From: Fidelibacterota bacterium
GTDB lineage: Bacteria > Fidelibacterota > Marinisomatia > Marinisomatales > UBA1611
Length of the DNA: 34,721 nucleotides
Direction: 5' to 3'
Assembly (NCBI GenBank): GCA_028101095.1
Contig: JAOHKG010000009.1
Location: 1-34,721 of the forward strand
Positions 29,571-34,721 of this stretch are shown in pieces; positions within the stretch are counted from its first letter, which is position 1; each line of letters begins with the position of its first letter. The translations under genes were made by a program, and so were the position numbers. The notes below the pieces were generated by a model. The model made no database searches, had not been told where the DNA came from, and saw only the letters and a program-made list of their open reading frames with translations.

Positions 29571-30524
29571 ATGAAAAAAAAATTGGATGTTTTAGGAGCT
29601 TCAAAACGAATATCTAAGCATGTTAGACAAACCTACTTGTCTTACTCATCTTCTTTTTCAAATAATTTAAACAATCATGTATGGTTTAAATTAGAAAACT
29701 TGCAATACACGGGGTCTTTTAAAGTTAGAGGAGCATTTAATAAATTATTAAACCTCTCAACTAGAGATAAAAATAAAGGAGTATTAGCTGCATCAACGGG
29801 TAATCATGGAGCTGCGATAGCTTATGCATCTAAAGTTTTAGACATCACCTGTACTGTATATGTACCCTTCAATACATCACCTTCAAAATTAGATAATATG
29901 AAGCGATACGGAGCTTTAATTGAACTTTATGGTGATGATTGCATTCAATCTGAAATCAAAGCTAGAGAAGTTTCAATTAGAGATGGGAAAATATATATTT
30001 CTCCATATAATGATTTAGAGATAATTGAAGGACAAGGATCTATTGGTTATGAAATCTCAAATCAAGTTAATCATCCATTAGATGCTATAATCGTATCTGT
30101 TGGAGGTGGAGGTTTAATTAGTGGTATTTCAGATTATTTAAAATCTATTTGGCCAAATGTAAAGATAATCGGTTGTTCTCCAATGAATTCTGCGGTTATG
30201 CTTCATTCAATAAAAGCTGGAGAGATATTAGATTTGGAATCTAAATTGACACTTTCTGATGGTACTGCTGGAGGTGTTGAAAAAGGTTCTGTAACTTTTC
30301 CTTTTTGTGAAGACTACATTGATGAATCTGTTCTAGTTTCAGAAACAGAGATTAAAGAAGCTTTAGTTACATATATGGATATTGAGCATCAAATGATTGA
30401 GGGTGCAGCTGGCACTGCAGTTGCAGCATTAATTAAAAAACATGAAATGTTAAAAGATAAAAGAGTTGGCGTTATAATCTGTGGAGGGAATATGAATTTG
30501 ACAACAATTAAGAACCTGTTATGA
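29571..30524 (+). CDS. PLP-dependent threonine/serine dehydratase (fold type II)
   Basis: FKLENLQYTGSFKVRGAFNKL (PLP Lys), STGNHGAAIAYA, VSVGGGGLISGI, CGGNMN. Confidence 0.9.
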   Translation: MKKKLDVLGASKRISKHVRQTYLSYSSSFSNNLNNHVWFKLENLQYTGSFKVRGAFNKLLNLSTRDKNKGVLAASTGNHGAAIAYASKVLDITCTVYVPFNTSPSKLDNMKRYGALIELYGDDCIQSEIKAREVSIRDGKIYISPYNDLEIIEGQGSIGYEISNQVNHPLDAIIVSVGGGGLISGISDYLKSIWPNVKIIGCSPMNSAVMLHSIKAGEILDLESKLTLSDGTAGGVEKGSVTFPFCEDYIDESVLVSETEIKEALVTYMDIEHQMIEGAAGTAVAALIKKHEMLKDKRVGVIICGGNMNLTTIKNLL

Positions 30525-30558
30525 AAATAGAGTTAACTATTTAAATGATTAAAACCTT

Positions 30559-30978
30559 ATGATTTCAACAAGATTTCATCTTGCTTTTCCTGTACATGAC
30601 CTTGGTCTTGCTAGAAAATTTTACACAGATATTCTAGAATGTGAGGTTGGTCGAGAATCTAGTAATTGGATTGATTTTAATCTTTTTGGACATCAAATTG
30701 TTGCGCATCTTTCTCCAGAAGATTGTAATGTAACGATGACAAACTATGTTGATGGAGATAACGTTCCAATTCGTCATTTTGGATTGATCCTACCATGGAA
30801 TGAATGGGAAAAACTATATAAAAATCTTCAAAAAAATAACATTATATTTCATATTAAGCCCAAGATAAGATTCAAAGATCAAAATGGTGAACAGGGAACT
30901 TTTTTCTTAAAAGATCCTAGTGGTAATGGTTTAGAGTTTAAAAGTTTTAAAGATTTCAAGTACATTTTTAAGAAATAA
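30559..30978 (+). CDS. VOC/glyoxalase-family protein
   Basis: RFHLAFPVHDLGLARKFYTDILECEVGRES...GTFFLKDPSGNGLEFKSF. Confidence 0.87.
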   Translation: MISTRFHLAFPVHDLGLARKFYTDILECEVGRESSNWIDFNLFGHQIVAHLSPEDCNVTMTNYVDGDNVPIRHFGLILPWNEWEKLYKNLQKNNIIFHIKPKIRFKDQNGEQGTFFLKDPSGNGLEFKSFKDFKYIFKK

Positions 30979-30988
30979 GAGTAAGTAC

Positions 30989-32323
30989 ATGCCTAAAATA
31001 AATTTTCTTCCAGATAAAAAGGTATTAGAAGTTGAAAATGGAGAAACAATTCTTCAGACAGCAATTCGTAATAATATTCCTCACGTTAATGCATGCGGTG
31101 GAGAAGGAAAATGTACCACTTGTAGGCTTGTGATTTTAGAGGGCATAGAAAATTGTTCAGAACAAACAGAACAAGAAAAAGCTCTTAAAGAAAAAGTTCA
31201 TACTACCGATGAATTTAGGCTTGCATGCCAGACTCAAGCTGATGGAGATATAACAGTTAGAAGATTAGTTCTAAATAAAGAAGATATCGAATATGTTTCT
31301 GAAGGAGGTATTTCTGGTCGATTAGGTGAAACAAAAAAAATTGCAATTTTATTTAGCGATATCAGAGGGTTCACTCCTTTTTCAGAAAAATTGACGCCCT
31401 ATGATGTAGTCTTTATTTTAAATCGATATTTCACAAGAATGGTAAAATCAGTTGAAGATAATAATGGTACAGTTGATAATTATATTGGTGATGGAATGGT
31501 TGCTATTTTTGGCCTTCATGATGAGGGAAATTCTGCAAGATCTGCTGTAAAAGCTGCACTTAATATGTGTGATGAAATGGATGATATGAAACCATACCTT
31601 AAAACAATGTATGGGCAAGATTTTGACATTGGAATTGGTATTCATTGGGGTGAAGCGGTTGTTGGTGATATTGGTGCTGGTAAATCAAAACGTTTAACCG
31701 CTATTGGGGATTCAATGAACTTTGCGAGTCGTGTTGAATCGGCAAACAAACAATTTCAATCCCGTTTACTAGTTTCTGAAGAAGTTCATAACGAAATAAA
31801 AGATTCTATTGTTGTCAAAGATTTTATGCGTACGAATTTGCCAGGGATCGAAGGTCGAGTAACACTATACGAGATAGAAGATATTAATTTTTCAGAAGAA
31901 GAGAGTTTAAACTCTGAATTAGTTGAAGATGGTATTACTTGGAATAAAGGTCCTAAAATAGAACTATTTGAAGAAGCACCACAGCAGGTTGTGAAAATCA
32001 AAAGAGAAGATGTTCTAATTGTTAAAATAGAGCAAAAATATTATGCATTAAATGATAAATGCCCCCATGCATTTCTTAGCTTAATTGGAAGTGATATTGA
32101 CATTAAAAATGAAACTATTGCATGCAGATGGCATAAAAGTGAATTTTGTTATAAAACTGGAGAAGTTCGGGAATGGATGAAGTTAAGTAGTTTTCAGAAA
32201 ATGCTAGGCAAGATGGGCTTAAATGCAGAAGCTCAAGAAGTTTCACAAATGGAGCAGTTGCCAATCGATGTTTATTCAACAAAAGAAAAAGATGGTCATG
32301 TTTGGATTGGTTTAAATAATTAA
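30989..32323 (+). CDS. 2Fe-2S ferredoxin - class III nucleotide cyclase - Rieske domain fusion
   Basis: N-terminal CGGEGKCTTC...LACQ; CHD with LFSDIRGFTPFSE, YIGDGMVAIFG and GDSMNFASRVES; C-terminal Rieske CPH...CRWH. Confidence 0.93.
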   Translation: MPKINFLPDKKVLEVENGETILQTAIRNNIPHVNACGGEGKCTTCRLVILEGIENCSEQTEQEKALKEKVHTTDEFRLACQTQADGDITVRRLVLNKEDIEYVSEGGISGRLGETKKIAILFSDIRGFTPFSEKLTPYDVVFILNRYFTRMVKSVEDNNGTVDNYIGDGMVAIFGLHDEGNSARSAVKAALNMCDEMDDMKPYLKTMYGQDFDIGIGIHWGEAVVGDIGAGKSKRLTAIGDSMNFASRVESANKQFQSRLLVSEEVHNEIKDSIVVKDFMRTNLPGIEGRVTLYEIEDINFSEEESLNSELVEDGITWNKGPKIELFEEAPQQVVKIKREDVLIVKIEQKYYALNDKCPHAFLSLIGSDIDIKNETIACRWHKSEFCYKTGEVREWMKLSSFQKMLGKMGLNAEAQEVSQMEQLPIDVYSTKEKDGHVWIGLNN

Positions 32324-32344
32324 TATGATAATAAGGTTTTAATC

Positions 32345-32752
32345 ATGAAAGAAAATATAAAATGGACAAAACTAACTGATATCAAGAGTTTCGAATTAAA
32401 ACCTCAACAATTAATAAAGGTAAAGCGTGATGAAATTCTAATTATTAAAGACGATACGAACTTTCATGCACTAAATAATAGATGTCCACATATGGGGCTT
32501 AGTTTGAATGCAAGTGAGTGTAATATGAAGGACAAGACAATTCATTGTAAGTTCCATTCAAGTTCATTTTCGTATAAATCCGGAGAAGTAAATGACTGGC
32601 TGAATGTTAAAGGATTTGAAAAATTCATGGTTTGGCTTTATTCTAAATTTGATAAAGATGCCAAAGAAATGATGTCGATGAAGCCAGCCAAAGCTGAAGT
32701 CTTTAAAACCAAAGTCGAAGAAGAACATGTATGGGTTGGGATCGAGGACTAA
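32345..32752 (+). CDS. Rieske [2Fe-2S] protein, stand-alone paralog 1
   Basis: CPHMGLSLNASECNMKDKTIHCKFHSSSFSYKSGEV; aligns along its length with the cyclase C-terminal domain. Confidence 0.9.
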   Translation: MKENIKWTKLTDIKSFELKPQQLIKVKRDEILIIKDDTNFHALNNRCPHMGLSLNASECNMKDKTIHCKFHSSSFSYKSGEVNDWLNVKGFEKFMVWLYSKFDKDAKEMMSMKPAKAEVFKTKVEEEHVWVGIED

Positions 32753-32797
32753 GCTTGTTATTTTTTATTTAAATTAAATTAGGATAATTACTTAGAC

Positions 32798-33238
32798 ATG
32801 GCTGAAAATAATAATAAAGAGTTTACTGAAGGAAATATTCTTTGGAAAAATGTGGCAACCGTATCAAGTTTTGATAAAAAAGAACAACAGGTATTTAACG
32901 TAAATAAAAATGAAATACTTATTGCTAAAGTAGGTGATAAATTTAAAGCAATGCAAAGCAGGTGTCCTCACGCAGGTCTTTCAATGCTTGGAAGCCAAAT
33001 AAACTCGGAAAAAGATCTTATTTTTTGCAAGTGGCATAATACCAGTTTTTGTTACAAAGATGGAAAAGTTGATAAATGGGTTGATGTACCACCTTATCAG
33101 AAAAAATTGGTTAAGGTTCTTGCACTATTTAGTAAGAAATTGAAGCAGATGGTCGAAATGCCTGCAACCCCAATAGAAATTTTTAAAATTCAAGTCATTG
33201 AAAAAAATGTGTGGGTTGGAATAGAGGTCGCAAATTAG
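32798..33238 (+). CDS. Rieske [2Fe-2S] protein, stand-alone paralog 2
   Basis: CPHAGLSMLGSQINSEKDLIFCKWHNTSFCYKDGKV; C-terminal NVWVGIEV as in the other two. Confidence 0.9.
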   Translation: MAENNNKEFTEGNILWKNVATVSSFDKKEQQVFNVNKNEILIAKVGDKFKAMQSRCPHAGLSMLGSQINSEKDLIFCKWHNTSFCYKDGKVDKWVDVPPYQKKLVKVLALFSKKLKQMVEMPATPIEIFKIQVIEKNVWVGIEVAN

Positions 33239-33743
33239 AACGTTTCGGTACTTTGTTTTACTTTTAATTATTTCCTCATCATTAATCAACTGTAAAGATG
33301 TATGGTATGATAATAATCTTAAAGATATAGAAGATCTGTCTTTAATTCTAAATGCTCGAGGCGTTGAAGATAATGTTTGGGAAAAAAGAATCTATAGCTT
33401 TATGGAATTAAGATTTTTAGAACATAAAATTAATATTGTGAACAGCCAGATCCCCAAATTAGTTTTGGATGTTAATATAATAGATTCAAGAGTTGAGAAG
33501 ACTTCTTCTTTTTTAGTGTCTTTGAGTTTATATAATTACAGTATATCTGAGCCAATGTATTATAAATCTATTGCAGATACATTAATTACCAAAAAGCTCA
33601 TGACAAGCAAGGTTTTCTCCACTGAAATGATGGGGCAATCATCATCAAATAATTTATATAGAGATGTTGAAAAATCATTAAATAAATTAATCTCTATTTT
33701 TTTAGACCAATGGTATAGGGATAATCCTTTTAAGCAGTTTTAA
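33234..33743 (+). CDS. Putative lipoprotein, probable non-AUG (ATT) start
   Basis: The track ORF starts at 33402, but the open frame upstream encodes RTFRYFVLLLIISSSLINCKDVW, a lipoprotein signal with Cys. No ATG/GTG/TTG lies before the signal; ATT at 33234 is preceded by AGAGGT. Confidence 0.55.
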   Translation: MRTFRYFVLLLIISSSLINCKDVWYDNNLKDIEDLSLILNARGVEDNVWEKRIYSFMELRFLEHKINIVNSQIPKLVLDVNIIDSRVEKTSSFLVSLSLYNYSISEPMYYKSIADTLITKKLMTSKVFSTEMMGQSSSNNLYRDVEKSLNKLISIFLDQWYRDNPFKQF

Positions 33744-33835
33744 TCTTCTTCTTTTTAAATCTCTTCCTTTGAGATTGATTCAGGGTTATGTAAGTTTTCA
33801 TGAAAGTCTAAATTTACCTTTATTAAAAAATATCC

Positions 33836-34721
33836 ATGAACCAAGTCATTATTATATTAAATCTCTTGATTTTTTGTTTCGCCCAAGAAGTCACAAAAAC
33901 TGTTTCCTTAAAAACAGGGAATAATTTAGCTGTGTTAAAATTTGAAGGATGGGGCATTTCTGAACCACTTACAGTGTATTTAACAGAGGAATTGCGTAAG
34001 ACAATAAGAGGACTAGATATTTTTCAAGTCCAAGATAGAGGTATTACAAATGAGGTGGAAATTTTTTACCCTCGCAAAAAAGATTATTGGGCTTGCTGGA
34101 GTGAAGAATGTGCTCTTGATCTTGGTCGCAGACTGAACGTTAATTACATCATAGCTGGAAATATTCAAAAAAAGAACGGAGATGAATTCTTAATAAACGG
34201 ACGTCTATTTTCAGTTGATATGGAAACATTGTTAAATGAATTTGCAATGAAGAGTAGTGGCATCACAGATAGCTTACTATTAGAAATGAAAAAAATGGCA
34301 TACAATGTAAGTGGTTTACCTGTTCCTGATACACTTTCAGTAGGTTCGGATACATCTCAAATAGCTACCACTAGTGACTTAAACAGAAAAAGAAGCTGGT
34401 TTAAGCTTCCACCAATACCCAGTAAAATTAAAGCATTAATGATGTCAACAGCACTTCCAGGTAGTGGACAAATATGGGCACAAAAAAAACTTCCGGGATA
34501 TGGTTTTATGGGTACTGAAGTAACTTTAGGGACAGCAGCATTAATTTCTTATATACAATATCAGCAAGCATGGGGAGACTTTGAAAAAACGTATAATTCT
34601 TATCAAAATGGGACAGATCCTCATGATTTAATTGAAATTAGACCGGATGTTATTAGGTACGCATCCGATACGCGCAGATATAATTCTTTTATGAGAAATA
34701 TCAGAAGCGTTGGAGCTTCTA
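33836..34721 (+). CDS. CsgG/LpoB-like N-terminal region plus DUF5683-like C-terminal region, 3' partial
   Basis: ATG at 33836: MNQVIIILNLLIFCFAQEVTKTVSLKTGNNLAVLKFEGWGIS...LGRRLNVNYIIAGNIQ...MMSTALPGSGQIWAQKKLPGYGFMGTE. Open to the window end; absent from the ORF track. Confidence 0.75.
   Translation, partial: MNQVIIILNLLIFCFAQEVTKTVSLKTGNNLAVLKFEGWGISEPLTVYLTEELRKTIRGLDIFQVQDRGITNEVEIFYPRKKDYWACWSEECALDLGRRLNVNYIIAGNIQKKNGDEFLINGRLFSVDMETLLNEFAMKSSGITDSLLLEMKKMAYNVSGLPVPDTLSVGSDTSQIATTSDLNRKRSWFKLPPIPSKIKALMMSTALPGSGQIWAQKKLPGYGFMGTEVTLGTAALISYIQYQQAWGDFEKTYNSYQNGTDPHDLIEIRPDVIRYASDTRRYNSFMRNIRSVGAS

Noticed and set aside
33758-33776. Hairpin AATCTC-TTCCTTT-GAGATT between the lipoprotein and the CsgG-like gene
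   Set aside because: Only a 6-bp AT-rich stem and no following T tract, so not a convincing terminator.
1-34721. CRISPR array, transposon, prophage or toxin-antitoxin system
   Set aside because: No regularly spaced direct repeats, transposase, integrase, phage structural genes or recognisable TA pair were seen.

Overview
AT-rich bacterial chromosomal window (34.7 kb) in which every confident gene lies on the + strand. Gene content suggests a marine Bacteroidetes/Marinimicrobia-like lineage (inference only): FNP-type C-terminal secretion tails, frequent TTG starts, lipoproteins. From left to right it contains: a surface-polymer cluster (ABC exporter, two CDP-glycerol-glycerophosphotransferase-like proteins, GT9, LicC-like nucleotidyltransferase, HAD phosphatase); a mitochondrial-type citrate synthase; three secreted proteins (M14 carboxypeptidase with dockerin-like tail, S8 protease and an orphan protein with FNP tails); a pterin/queuosine block (PTPS/QueD-like, YhhQ-like, FolE); a lipoyl/2-oxoacid dehydrogenase block (Lpd, LipB, fused E1, E2, methyltransferase, LipA); Lon; tRNA-Val(UAC) followed by a terminator; small envelope proteins, including a 22-25 aa repeat protein; a PLP dehydratase; a VOC protein; and a three-domain ferredoxin-nucleotide cyclase-Rieske fusion followed by two stand-alone Rieske paralogs. 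The last locus is the best candidate for an undescribed system: a possible redox-coupled cyclic-nucleotide signalling module. No CRISPR array, transposase or phage gene was seen. All assignments come from reading motifs by eye; no searches were run.
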